DNA from: CAWJLE01 sp963843645
Lineage (GTDB): Bacteria > Chloroflexota > Anaerolineae > DAOTYC01
Direction of reading: 5' to 3'
DNA length: 64,000 bases
NCBI GenBank assembly: GCA_963843645.1
Contig: CAWJLE010000003.1
Location: 310,001-374,000 of the forward strand
The notes below the pieces were generated by a model that searched no databases, was not told the origin of the DNA, and saw only the letters and a list, made by a program, of their open reading frames with translations. Shown piece by piece: positions 17,643-25,424 of the stretch. The translations under genes and the position numbers were made by a program. The first letter of the stretch is position 1, and each line of letters begins with the position of its first letter.

Positions 17643-18273
17643 GAATTGAAGCTCCCCCTCATGAGCCTGCGCATGGCGTCGGCTGAAATCTTGTCAGAGC
17701 TAACGGGTACTGGCCGGGAGTGAAGGTGAGGACGTGCCGGACTGATCGCGGCAAGTTGCAGCGCCTGCATCCGCGCTTCCCATGTCTTGCGACGGGTGTA
17801 ACTGGCGGCCAGTACGGCAAGGGTCGTGTCGTCGAACTCGTCGTCCCACTTACCCCACTGGCTAAGAGCTAACTCTGCGAGGTCGGCGGCCGAATCAGGC
17901 CAGTCGGGCTCGCCGACGTCGAGAACAGATGACCGAAAGGGAAGGCAAGCTTCATAACCTCCAGGAAAACGTCGATCATCTCGGAGTCAAAAGCTTCTTC
18001 GGTGATCCGGTCGATATCAGCCTTGATCTCGGGGGAGTAGTCGGCGACAAGCTCGCGGATACTCTCGACGCTCCCGAACAGGAATTCCTGCACCTGTCCG
18101 AAAAGCTGTCCGACGTTCTGCATGGAAATGGCGGTGTTAGGCCCATTCTGTATCATCGCGATAAGAGGCTCGAGTCTTGCCTTGACCTTTTTTCGGTAGC
18201 CCTCGTTCAGCCTGGCCTTGAGTTCAACGATGGTGTAGTCTTTGTCGGCCAATGTTACAGTTACGGAACGCAT
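17639..18273 (-). CDS. tail assembly chaperones G and G-T, joined by -1 programmed frameshift
   Basis: The zero-frame product (18273-17869, 134 residues) is an acidic helical G protein. At 17935-17941 the minus strand reads CCCTTTC, a classical X XXY YYZ slippery heptamer read C CCT TTC. A -1 slip there opens a 101-codon frame ending at 17639 (continuing RSSVLDVGEPDWPDSAADL, ending in MRGSFNS) that overlaps the tape-measure GTG by 4 bases. Gene order (major tail protein, G, G-T, tape measure) is the textbook arrangement. Both products are non-virion chaperones coating the tape measure during tail assembly. The slip is inferred from sequence and family behaviour. Confidence 0.85.
17935..17941 (-). 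promoter_or_regulatory. -1 ribosomal frameshift slippery heptamer CCCTTTC
   Basis: In the frame of the G chaperone the codons are CCT TTC preceded by C. Slipping back one base re-pairs them as CCC TTT. The new frame stays open for 101 codons to the start of the tape measure gene. Confidence 0.8.
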
Positions 18274-18305
18274 AAAATCTCCCTCGTAGTCAGTTTCTCA
18301 GCGGC

Positions 18306-18899
18306 TTAGGTCGTGGCCGCTGCCGTGACTTTCTGCCACTTGAAGAGCTGGCTTCCCTTGGTCTTGGTCGTGTCGGCCAACCCCTTGACCTGAAGCGCAA
18401 TGCCCGGCGACACTTCGCGCCCCTGCTCGATGGCGCCGTTCTGCTTCGCCGTACCCTTGTACAGGAAGAAACGCACTGGGAATTCATTCCCGTCGTCGTC
18501 GATGTAGGTACCCTCGAACCCCCACGCAAACTCAGCGAGCGCGGGATCGCCGCCCACATCAACCTCTTCCTTGCCGACCTGAGACGCGCCGGCAGAGGTC
18601 TTGGTTACCGTGCCGTTGGCGGCAAGGCTCAAGTTGTCGGCCGTGATCTCGGCCAATACGGTTTCCAGGGTCAAGTTTTCCTTGGTCTTGACCCGCTTGA
18701 CCGCGGTCAGGGCTTCCTGGACCTCGATTTCAAGCTCGTCGAACGCATAATCGCACTTCAGCGATTCTTTCGTCATGCCGAAGGTTTCCCAATTGCCGCC
18801 CCACTCTTCTCCGGCCGCGACAGAATCGGCCGGCAGGGCCTCGCCAACCGGCGCGTAGTTGACGGTCACCGGACCGTGCAAGATGTCCGCTACAGGCAT
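18306..18899 (-). CDS. major tail (tube) protein
   Basis: 197 residues, beta-rich, with the order N-terminal ADILHGPVTVNYAPVGEALP, WGGNWETFGMTKESLKCDY and DDDGNEFPVRFFLYKGTAKQNG. This is the phage tail-tube style seen next to G/T chaperones. It forms the polymerised tail tube. The place directly upstream of the chaperones and downstream of the tail-completion genes fits. Family assignment is by pattern and synteny. Confidence 0.7.
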   Translation of the reverse strand: MPVADILHGPVTVNYAPVGEALPADSVAAGEEWGGNWETFGMTKESLKCDYAFDELEIEVQEALTAVKRVKTKENLTLETVLAEITADNLSLAANGTVTKTSAGASQVGKEEVDVGGDPALAEFAWGFEGTYIDDDGNEFPVRFFLYKGTAKQNGAIEQGREVSPGIALQVKGLADTTKTKGSQLFKWQKVTAAATT

Positions 18900-18912
18900 C
18901 CCTGACTTCTCC

Positions 18913-19302
18913 TTATCCTTTGGCGATCCAGGCCGTGAAGTAGGTCAGCACGAAGACCCACTTGGTCTCCGGATCGATGAGCGTCTGCCCCAGCACTTCG
19001 CACGCCGCCCAGCGCACCAGGGTCGATTTCCGGTGGTGCAGGGCCCCGAACAGCGCCAGGTAGACTGTGTTGGCTTCCATTTCCGATCGGCCGATGCACT
19101 TGATCTGCACCGAGGGCACGAGCAGTTCGTCAGTCTCGTCCACCTCACCGCCCCGCGTCTTGAGGCAGATGCACGGGCCGTCCGCCACCGCATAGCCCTC
19201 CGGCGGGTTGTCCCGGTGGCAGTAGATGCGCTGGCCCACCAGATCCACCAGTGATGGGTAGATGAGCAGCATGTCACGCACCGGCTTCAGCGCGTCCCTC
19301 AT
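18913..19302 (-). CDS. tail terminator/completion protein (DUF3168-like place)
   Basis: 129 residues, alpha/beta, beginning MRDALKPVRDMLLIYPSLVDLVGQRIY, a usual start of tail-completion proteins. It is followed by beta strands. It lies between the HK97 gp10-like gene (4-base overlap) and the major tail protein, the conserved spot for the tail terminator. No catalytic residues are expected. Confidence 0.55.
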   Translation of the reverse strand: MRDALKPVRDMLLIYPSLVDLVGQRIYCHRDNPPEGYAVADGPCICLKTRGGEVDETDELLVPSVQIKCIGRSEMEANTVYLALFGALHHRKSTLVRWAACEVLGQTLIDPETKWVFVLTYFTAWIAKG

Positions 19303-19733
19303 CGCGGCAGCAGCCTGATCTTCGGCCTGACGCCGTACGCTTTCGCCACCTGGCGCACCGCCGGGTACAGAAACGCCCGGAGGTTCTCCTGGTAGATGGC
19401 GTACGCCGCGCCGACGACGATGCCGATCACGTTCTTGTCGGGCAACGCCACCTCCGGCGCCATATCGTTCTGATGGTCGACCGCGCCGCGTCCCTTCGTG
19501 CTCCGCGTGCAGGTCGAGGCGGTGGCCGCCGCGGGACCGAAGCCGCTGCTTCCGCGCGACGTCACGTACACGCTGTTCAGCATGAAACCGGTGTCGATCT
19601 GGTCGTTCTCGCGGATGTTGATCTTGGTCTGGCCCTCGATCTCGAAAGCGATGCCCAGGAGCGCCTGGCGGGCCTTGTCGTCGGCTTCCAGCATGACCCG
19701 CTCCACGTGCCAGTTGACCGTAACATCAGCCAT
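19299..19733 (-). CDS. HK97 gp10-like minor head-tail protein
   Basis: 144 residues. NIRENDQIDTGFMLNSVYV and VVGAAYAIYQE...AFLYPAVRQ are the hallmark segments of the HK97 gp10 family (DTG..R.S and Y..Y.E..T..M....). It joins the neck between connector and tail. It overlaps the next gene by 4 bases and touches the previous one. Confidence 0.7.
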   Translation of the reverse strand: MADVTVNWHVERVMLEADDKARQALLGIAFEIEGQTKINIRENDQIDTGFMLNSVYVTSRGSSGFGPAAATASTCTRSTKGRGAVDHQNDMAPEVALPDKNVIGIVVGAAYAIYQENLRAFLYPAVRQVAKAYGVRPKIRLLPR

Positions 19734-20116
19734 CAGTTCGCCGCTCCTTTCAGGCGTGCCACCAGGGCGCTCGGTCCGCGCTCCGGCTCTCCCACGACCT
19801 CGAAGATACGCGGCGAGGATAGAACCTGTCCGTGGCGCCTGGTGATCTGCACGCGATCCTTCGAATCGAGCACGGTGTCGATGGGCAGGCGGAGCGAGGC
19901 GTCGGTGATGACCACGTCGGCTCCCACCTGGACCTCGCGGCTCGCGGTTGGGTTAAACCCACACTTCGCCACGGTCCCTGGCGTGTAGCCCTTGACTGGG
20001 AGGCCGAACTCATCGGCGCCGCTCGAGCCGTAGGTCAAGATCTGGCATTCGTCCGGCATGGACTCCTCCTGTTTGGCCCTCATCCGTGCCAGTTCGCTCG
20101 CGGACAACGGTCTCAT
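19733..20116 (-). CDS. head closure (head-tail joining) protein
   Basis: 127 residues with the small beta-barrel layout of SPP1 gp16-type stoppers: ...ECQILTY..., then TDASLRLP, followed by DRVQITRRHG and FEVVGEPERGPSALVARLKG. The order connector, stopper, gp10-like, terminator is standard. It overlaps the connector gene by 4 bases. Confidence 0.6.
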   Translation of the reverse strand: MRPLSASELARMRAKQEESMPDECQILTYGSSGADEFGLPVKGYTPGTVAKCGFNPTASREVQVGADVVITDASLRLPIDTVLDSKDRVQITRRHGQVLSSPRIFEVVGEPERGPSALVARLKGAAN

Positions 20117-20523
20117 AGTTGATCATCCGGTTCCGGCAGGTTACCGATCCAGACGGCATCAACGGCTGCTTTGACCGGCGGCTCCACGAGCACCTTCCGC
20201 GAGCGCGGGTTTCGCCGCGAGCGGTGGTACTGGATCATGCGGAAAGCGTGCTGGAAAGCCTGAGACCGATAGAACTGCGCGCCATCGGCCGAGAAGTCGT
20301 GATCCTGACCCAATACAGCGGCCTTCTCCTGCCAGATGTCGGCGGCCGCGGCGTGCAGGTCCCAGGTTGGCGTCCAGTCACGATTCTCCGGCTCGTGCCC
20401 GGCCAGGTCCGCCAGGGCGTAACGCTCGATGTATGCCGCCAGGGTCGCGTCGGCGTAGGTGTCCTCGGCCGACTCATCGACCATCCGCCTCAGGCGGGCG
20501 ATCTGCTCCGCGGTTGCCGGCAT
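20113..20523 (-). CDS. head-tail connector (gp6-like) protein
   Basis: 136 residues, mostly helical. IARLRRMVDE...YADATLAAYIERYALAD..AAADIWQEKAA fits the gp6/gp15-type adaptor that docks under the portal; DF.AD..QFYRSQAFQHA follows. Position after capsid genes supports it. Confidence 0.65.
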   Translation of the reverse strand: MPATAEQIARLRRMVDESAEDTYADATLAAYIERYALADLAGHEPENRDWTPTWDLHAAAADIWQEKAAVLGQDHDFSADGAQFYRSQAFQHAFRMIQYHRSRRNPRSRKVLVEPPVKAAVDAVWIGNLPEPDDQL

Positions 20524-20532
20524 CGGTCTCCT

Positions 20533-21009
20533 CTACTTGGCTACCGCGATCGCGCTGACGGTCACCGGGTTGGTGTTGCTCACGTCCGCGTACACGCGCG
20601 TGTACAGGCCGAAGTTGTTGTACTGGCTCAGCGCGTCCGCATCCGCCGTGTTGTCAGTCACCAGATTGACTCCATCGACCCAGTTGTGGCCGTCGTTCGA
20701 GAACTGGAGCTTGAGCGTGGTTGTGTTCACGTCCGTCTGGTCGATAAGGTGCTGGACATCGAGAACCTCGTACAGCGAGAGGTTGAAGGGCGGGCCCGCC
20801 ACATCCTGCGTGATGACCCGCGTCACGAAGAAATTGACGGGCGCCTTGCCCATCCCCTGGATCGTGAGGCCGGCGGCGAGCGGCGTCGGGGCCGCGTTGG
20901 GCGCGGCGAACGCCGTACTCGACAGGTTGAGGATCAAAGGCATGGCCAACAGCAGCACGGCCAGGCTCGCCAGCGCCGCCCCGGTGAAAAACACACTCCT
21001 ATGGTTCAT
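20533..21009 (-). CDS. signal-peptide-bearing protein inside the capsid operon
   Basis: 158 residues. Residues 1-36 form a clear Sec signal peptide (hydrophobic core 8-32, cleavage near AFAA). The remainder is beta-rich (VNFFVTRVITQDVAG, LKLQFSNDGHNWVDGVN) and similar to extracellular discoidin/sialidase-like strands; no family is assigned. It occupies the place of a head accessory gene between capsid and connector, but the signal suggests export. Could be a cell-surface moron or a decoration protein processed during assembly. Confidence 0.6.
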   Translation of the reverse strand: MNHRSVFFTGAALASLAVLLLAMPLILNLSSTAFAAPNAAPTPLAAGLTIQGMGKAPVNFFVTRVITQDVAGPPFNLSLYEVLDVQHLIDQTDVNTTTLKLQFSNDGHNWVDGVNLVTDNTADADALSQYNNFGLYTRVYADVSNTNPVTVSAIAVAK

Positions 21010-21018
21010 GGGTTTCCT

Positions 21019-21040
21019 CCTTGCATACCCGGTATGCAGG
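21019..21040. repeat. dispersed palindrome P3 between capsid and exported-protein genes
   Basis: Core TGCATACCCGGTATGCA as in P1 and P4, with nearly perfect arms around a central C. It lies in the 37-base gap downstream of the capsid stop and overlaps the ribosome-binding region of the next gene (AGGAGG at 21016-21021 on the minus strand), so protein binding could affect that gene. Confidence 0.75.
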
Positions 21041-21046
21041 CTGCGG

Positions 21047-21997
21047 CTAGGCGCTGGGAGTCAGGACCGCGAACGGGTAGCGGTCGGCCTCGGTCTCCTG
21101 CAGCCGATTGATGGGATTCGGCACCTGCCAGGCCAGGCGCATGACTGCCCGGAGGGCGACCATGTCCTGCTGGGCCAGGTTGTACACGATGTTCCCGGAT
21201 GGGTCCTGGATGATGGCCTCGGTCAGGACCTTGTACGTAATGTCCTGGCGGAAGGCGTAGACGAGCTGGGAGAAGTCGCCGCTGATCAGAAGGGCCTTTG
21301 TGCCGTCGATCGCGCCGTTGCGCGGGAAGACGATGGGCTCCCCGTCCAGCTCGTAGCGGGAGGCATCCTGGACCGAGCGGCCGAAGATCAGATTCCGGTT
21401 CTCGTCCCGCAGCCCGCGCAGCTTGCCGCGCATGCTCATGTGCCCGACGTGGCCGGTGGCGATGAAGCCGTCCAGCTCGATCTTCGCGATCACGCCGTTC
21501 TCGCCCATGATGTCGTCATACAGGTCGGCGCCGGCGGTGCCTAACGTCACCTGGTTGCCGGCCGACGTTGCCGCGCTCAGGATGTTGGTGGGCCACGATG
21601 CCGGCGCATTGACCCCGAACAGCACGGCGGCGTCGTAGGCCTTGCCGAATGCCTCCATCAGCAGCCGCCGGACCTCGCCCCAGATGTCGTAGTCCGGGTC
21701 ATCGAGGACGGCCTGTGGGATGGGGACGATCACGGCCAGCTCCTCGGCGTCCAGGTACTTGTTGTCCCAGCTGACCTCGGTGGTCTGCTTCAAGCCGGTG
21801 TCGCCGTTGACGAAGTAGGCGGTGGGCAGGGCGGAGAGGACCGGGATGCGCCGCTGGGCGCGCGGCATGTCCGGCAGGCGACGCCCGTGTTGCATGACCG
21901 CGCTCTGTTCGGTCGTGCCCTGGATGATGTCCCGGCTGACGTCCTCGGGAATCAACGCCTGGACATCGCTGCGACTGATCAAGTTGTTGTAGGCCAT
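21047..21997 (-). CDS. major capsid protein, HK97 fold
   Basis: 316 residues. The N-terminal arm SRSDVQALIPEDVSRDIIQG, then RRLPDMPRAQRRIPVLSALPTAYFVNGDTG and DAEELAVIVPIPQAVLDD, are characteristic of HK97-type capsid proteins. The A-domain/C-terminal segments (ALLISGDFSQLVYAFRQDITYKV...DMVALRAVMRLAWQV) complete the fold. About 300 residues without an N-terminal delta domain is consistent with a separate scaffold gene at 22014. No protease gene is seen nearby. Confidence 0.92.
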   Translation of the reverse strand: MAYNNLISRSDVQALIPEDVSRDIIQGTTEQSAVMQHGRRLPDMPRAQRRIPVLSALPTAYFVNGDTGLKQTTEVSWDNKYLDAEELAVIVPIPQAVLDDPDYDIWGEVRRLLMEAFGKAYDAAVLFGVNAPASWPTNILSAATSAGNQVTLGTAGADLYDDIMGENGVIAKIELDGFIATGHVGHMSMRGKLRGLRDENRNLIFGRSVQDASRYELDGEPIVFPRNGAIDGTKALLISGDFSQLVYAFRQDITYKVLTEAIIQDPSGNIVYNLAQQDMVALRAVMRLAWQVPNPINRLQETEADRYPFAVLTPSA

Positions 21998-22013
21998 ACC
22001 TCAAGTGCTCCTT

Positions 22014-22556
22014 TCATCTCCGCCCGGCGGAGGTGCGGATGAAGTCGTTCATGCTGCGGGCCGCGGGCGTGTGCTGCGTGCCGGTTCCGGCGTGGCCCGG
22101 CGGCGTCTTGGGCGAGCTGAACAGCTCCGGGAAATCGGCCTTGAATCGCTCGAAGTCGATTTTCCCGACATCGCCGTCCAGCAGGCCGCTCTCCTGGGCC
22201 GCCAGAAAAGCCAGGCGCAGGTTCGTGGCCCCGGCCGAGTGCGCCGCGTCGAAGAAGGACGCCTGCTTCTCGAGATTGGACAGTTTCCCGGCCATGTCCT
22301 CCAGAGCCTTGCGGGACTCGCTCCCCTCTTCGAGCTTCTTGGCCGCGTCTCGCAGCTTCTTCTCGAAGTCCTTGCGCTGCAGCCTCTCGCTGTCCAGCGC
22401 GCTCTTGAGGCCGTTGGTGCGCTCTTCGATCAGGTTTTTGACCTCCGGCGGCTGCCCGGCCAGCCACAAGTCGAAGGTCAAGGGCTGACCCTCTTCGGTG
22501 TTGGTCTGCGGTCCGCTTTGAACCTCGTTCGTCCCATTGGTGGGTGCATCCGTCAT
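22014..22556 (-). CDS. capsid scaffolding protein
   Basis: 180 residues from the ATG at 22556 (GGAGGAG upstream). Charged coiled coil (about 45-110), low-complexity N-terminus, and a helical C-terminus ending in basic residues that would contact the capsid, as in siphovirus scaffolds. It directly precedes the capsid gene. Family by architecture and synteny. Confidence 0.7.
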   Translation of the reverse strand: MTDAPTNGTNEVQSGPQTNTEEGQPLTFDLWLAGQPPEVKNLIEERTNGLKSALDSERLQRKDFEKKLRDAAKKLEEGSESRKALEDMAGKLSNLEKQASFFDAAHSAGATNLRLAFLAAQESGLLDGDVGKIDFERFKADFPELFSSPKTPPGHAGTGTQHTPAARSMNDFIRTSAGRR

Positions 22557-22576
22557 ACTGCTCTCCTCCATCTTGT

Positions 22577-23635
22577 CTAATGCGTGGCCGCCAGTGTCTT
22601 GAGCGACCTCAGCGGCCGCGGCACCACCGTGGCGCCCCAGGTCAGGTCGATGCGGGTCACGGCCAGATCGTTCCAGCCGACCCGTCCGCCCCGCCACAGG
22701 TCGAAGGCACCCTGGCCCATGATCCGCTGCTGCGTGCTCTCGTCCTGGCGGGCGAACCACTGCTCGCCGCGCTCGTACTCGAGCGCTGGTCGGCCGATCA
22801 CGATGGGCACCAGCGTGCAGCGCCCGTTCGGGTGGTCCGGTAGCGGCTCGTTGACCGAGTAGACCTTCCCCTCGTCGACCAGGCAGGCGATGCAGGTCCG
22901 CAACTGGTGGGCCGACAGGCGCCGGTAGCTAACCACCAGCCCGCTCGCCTCGTACTGCCTCCTGGCCGCCTCGCGGTAGACCCGCAGCTGCTCCGTCCGG
23001 GCGATCCGAAGGCAGTGGTGCAGTCCCGACCGCGCCCCAGCGAGCATGTTTCGGGCCGCCTTGTTGGGGTTGTATCCCAGGGCCACGGCCTCGATCAACG
23101 CGTCCGTCATGTGAACGGCGGCGACCGGGTAGGCGTTTCTAAGCAGGGTCTCCAGCGGCGAGCCGGCGGAGGTGAGGCCTGTCATGGCCTCGATGGCCTC
23201 CGGAGGCAGGATGGCGAAGTGCGCCTGGACGATGGCCTTGATGGCCTTTGCCCCCTGGTCCAATCCAATCCGGCCGGCAACCTTCTGCATGGAGGTGATG
23301 GAGTCCGCGGCATAGTCGGTGTACCAGGCCATCTCCTGCTGCAATTGAGCCAGGAGCAGGTGGTACCTCCTCAGTTCGTAAATTCGGCTTAAACCCACTG
23401 GTTCCCCGTTAGCCTTGAGTTTGTCAAGCTCGGTGATCAGGGCGTCGATCTTGGCCTCGAGCTTCTGTTCCAACTGACCGTAGCGGCTGGCCATCCGCAC
23501 CATCTGGATATGCTCGCGGCGCAGCAGGTCGGCCTGGAATTGCCGGATGACCTCGATCACCCGTGGATCGGCCATGGCTACCTGATCCTCCGCAAGTTCC
23601 AAGGGCCTCCAATCGATGTTGGTCCAGATTGCCAC
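22577..23635 (-). CDS. minor head protein, Mu gpF/SPP1 gp7-like
   Basis: 352 residues. The C-terminal third carries RTEQLRVYREA followed by SYRRLSAHQLRTCIACLVDEGKVY...PLPDHPNGRCTLVPI, the cysteine/histidine signature of the Mu F family. The N-terminal part is helical. These proteins are packaged in the head or assist genome ejection. Synteny portal, (MazG-like), minor head, scaffold, capsid is normal apart from the inserted plus-strand gene at 23910. Confidence 0.8.
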   Translation of the reverse strand: MAIWTNIDWRPLELAEDQVAMADPRVIEVIRQFQADLLRREHIQMVRMASRYGQLEQKLEAKIDALITELDKLKANGEPVGLSRIYELRRYHLLLAQLQQEMAWYTDYAADSITSMQKVAGRIGLDQGAKAIKAIVQAHFAILPPEAIEAMTGLTSAGSPLETLLRNAYPVAAVHMTDALIEAVALGYNPNKAARNMLAGARSGLHHCLRIARTEQLRVYREAARRQYEASGLVVSYRRLSAHQLRTCIACLVDEGKVYSVNEPLPDHPNGRCTLVPIVIGRPALEYERGEQWFARQDESTQQRIMGQGAFDLWRGGRVGWNDLAVTRIDLTWGATVVPRPLRSLKTLAATH

Positions 23636-23713
23636 GCCGTCGGGTTGGTAGGCCGAAAGCTGCGTGACACGATCCGTGTCGTCGTAGAAACAGAACAGAT
23701 TTCGATTTGTTGA

Positions 23714-23742
23714 TTGACAGACATTTTCAATTCTCTTATAAT
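23714..23742 (+). promoter_or_regulatory. consensus sigma-70 promoter for the phage-borne sugar-binding protein
   Basis: TTGACA (23714-23719), 17-base spacer, TATAAT (23737-23742): both hexamers are perfect. It lies about 168 bases upstream of the ATG at 23910 and reads away from the capsid genes, so the inserted gene can be expressed in the lysogen. Confidence 0.8.
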
Positions 23743-23909
23743 CCTAAGTTGTTGGTTGGTGTCGCCTGAGTGACTCGTCTATCGTGTTTCGGTTGCAAGT
23801 CTCAACAAATTGCATTTCATCCATGGATAAGGAGGTGATGCCCGGAAAGTCATTGATTGAGTCGACGACCGTCAACCTGTCATGGGCAGATTGCCAGAGG
23901 AGGTCTGTC

Positions 23910-24911
23910 ATGTCTCGACGGTTTAGAGTGTGGCGGTTGGCGTTGTTAGTGTTGATCATTGTGACCCTGGTGACCCCGTTGACTCAGGCCGCTGCGCCAA
24001 AAAAGGTCAATATCGCCTTCGTTCCCGGTTGGTCGCAGGATGCCTTCTATACCACGCTGATCCACGATATGCAGGCGGCCGCGGACGTGCTGGGCGTGAA
24101 TCTCATCACGCAGGTGCCCTCGGAGTGGGACCAGACGATCCAGACAGAGGTCATCGATAACGTGATCGCGCTCAAAGACATCGATTTCTTGATCGTTTCG
24201 CCGGTCCAGAGCTACGCGGTAGCAATGCTCAAGCGGGCAGCGGACGCTGGCATTCCGATGCTGACCGTGGACACGTTCATCGGGACCGGCGAGTACGGAA
24301 AGCCGGATGACCGGGCTGGATTCCCGGTGTCGCATATCGGTACTGACAACTATCAGGGCGGCAGACTGGCCGCCGAGGTTCTGGGCAAAGCGCTGGGCGG
24401 CAGGGGCAAGGTGTACATCCAAAATGACTCGATGGGCGTCAGCAGCCTCGATGAGCGGCTCCGGGGCTTCACCGAGGGCCTGAAAGGGTCCCCGGAGATG
24501 ACGGTCGCGGGCAGCAATCTGTGCTACGGCGACGGCACCGTCGCGCAGGCGCAGACCGCGACCGCGCTGAAGAACGCACCGGACCTGGCGGCTATCTTCG
24601 CCACCACTGACGTGGGCGGCTTGGCCGCGGCGGAAGTCGTGCAGAAAGCCGGCCTGACGGGCAGGGTGAAGATCGTTTCGTTTGACGCGACGCCGGCCCT
24701 TGTCGAGAAACTCAAAGCCGGTGCGGTCGACTGCATTCTTGCCCAGAAGCCGGCGGAGATGGCCTTCTTCGCCGTCGAAATGGGCCTCGCGTACGCCTCG
24801 GGATATACCGACGTTCCCAAGCGGATTTCGACCGGCTTCGTGGTGATGGACAAGAGCAACATCAACGATCCCGACTTGGCCAGGTGGATCCAAATGACCC
24901 CAGCCAAGTAA
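23910..24911 (+). CDS. periplasmic-type sugar ABC transporter binding protein (type I fold)
   Basis: 333 residues from the ATG at 23910, preceded by GGAGG 6 bases upstream. Signal peptide 1-26 (cleavage near TQAAA). The mature part has the LacI-like binding-protein pattern: KVNIAFVPGWSQDAFYTTLIHDMQAAADVLGV, DFLIVSPVQSYAVAMLKRAADAGIPMLTVDT, HIGTDNYQGGRLAAEVLGKAL and IFATTDVGGLAAAEVVQ. Such proteins bind pentoses or other sugars for ABC importers. No lipobox, permease or ATPase gene accompanies it. It is inserted, on the opposite strand, between the MazG-like and minor-head genes, so it is cargo in the late region. Confidence 0.8.
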   Translation: MSRRFRVWRLALLVLIIVTLVTPLTQAAAPKKVNIAFVPGWSQDAFYTTLIHDMQAAADVLGVNLITQVPSEWDQTIQTEVIDNVIALKDIDFLIVSPVQSYAVAMLKRAADAGIPMLTVDTFIGTGEYGKPDDRAGFPVSHIGTDNYQGGRLAAEVLGKALGGRGKVYIQNDSMGVSSLDERLRGFTEGLKGSPEMTVAGSNLCYGDGTVAQAQTATALKNAPDLAAIFATTDVGGLAAAEVVQKAGLTGRVKIVSFDATPALVEKLKAGAVDCILAQKPAEMAFFAVEMGLAYASGYTDVPKRISTGFVVMDKSNINDPDLARWIQMTPAK

Positions 24912-25079
24912 CCTCATGGTGCTGGATATCGACGGGGGCGGACGGTGCTCCGCCCCTTGAATATCCCATACTGCCCGCCGGCCCCTTCGTGATAGCTTCG
25001 TCCGGCGTCCGGGCCCGCTTGCGCTCAGCTGGTTGGTCCCGAACTGCCGGCTGACGTGGATTGTCACTACCTCTCCCAC

Positions 25080-25424
25080 CTATCTTACCCCTCTGGCCAC
25101 GTCGCTCTGGACCTTGTCCTTGATGGCCCGCTCCAGGTCCTCGCCCATCTCGGCCGCGGCAGCGAACAGCGGAATGACCACGTCGGCCAGCTCCTCGACC
25201 GGCGGCAGTTGACCGTCGAACTTGTGGCGGAAGACCTCGCCCAGCTCTTCCACAGCCTTGTCCAACTGCTTGCCGATGAAGGCTTCCGCAGTCAGCGTTT
25301 CCGGTTGGCGGTAGCCCCGCGCCACGACGGCGTCGTACACCAGTTGCTGCAAGGGTGTCGCCGGTCCGGCCCGCCTGATGCCCGCCCGGTAGATCAGCTC
25401 CTGCACGTTCGCTTCTCTGTCCAT
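25080..25424 (-). CDS. MazG-like nucleotide pyrophosphohydrolase-related protein
   Basis: 114 residues. KAVEELGEVFRHKF...VEELADVVIPLFAAAAEMG carries the EE..E and E..D metal-ligand pattern of the all-alpha MazG/dUTPase-like family; a third ligand pair is not obvious. Phage MazG proteins are thought to lower alarmone or nucleotide levels. The start overlaps the portal stop (TAATG), so it is part of the packaging operon. Activity not certain. Confidence 0.55.
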   Translation of the reverse strand: MDREANVQELIYRAGIRRAGPATPLQQLVYDAVVARGYRQPETLTAEAFIGKQLDKAVEELGEVFRHKFDGQLPPVEELADVVIPLFAAAAEMGEDLERAIKDKVQSDVARGVR

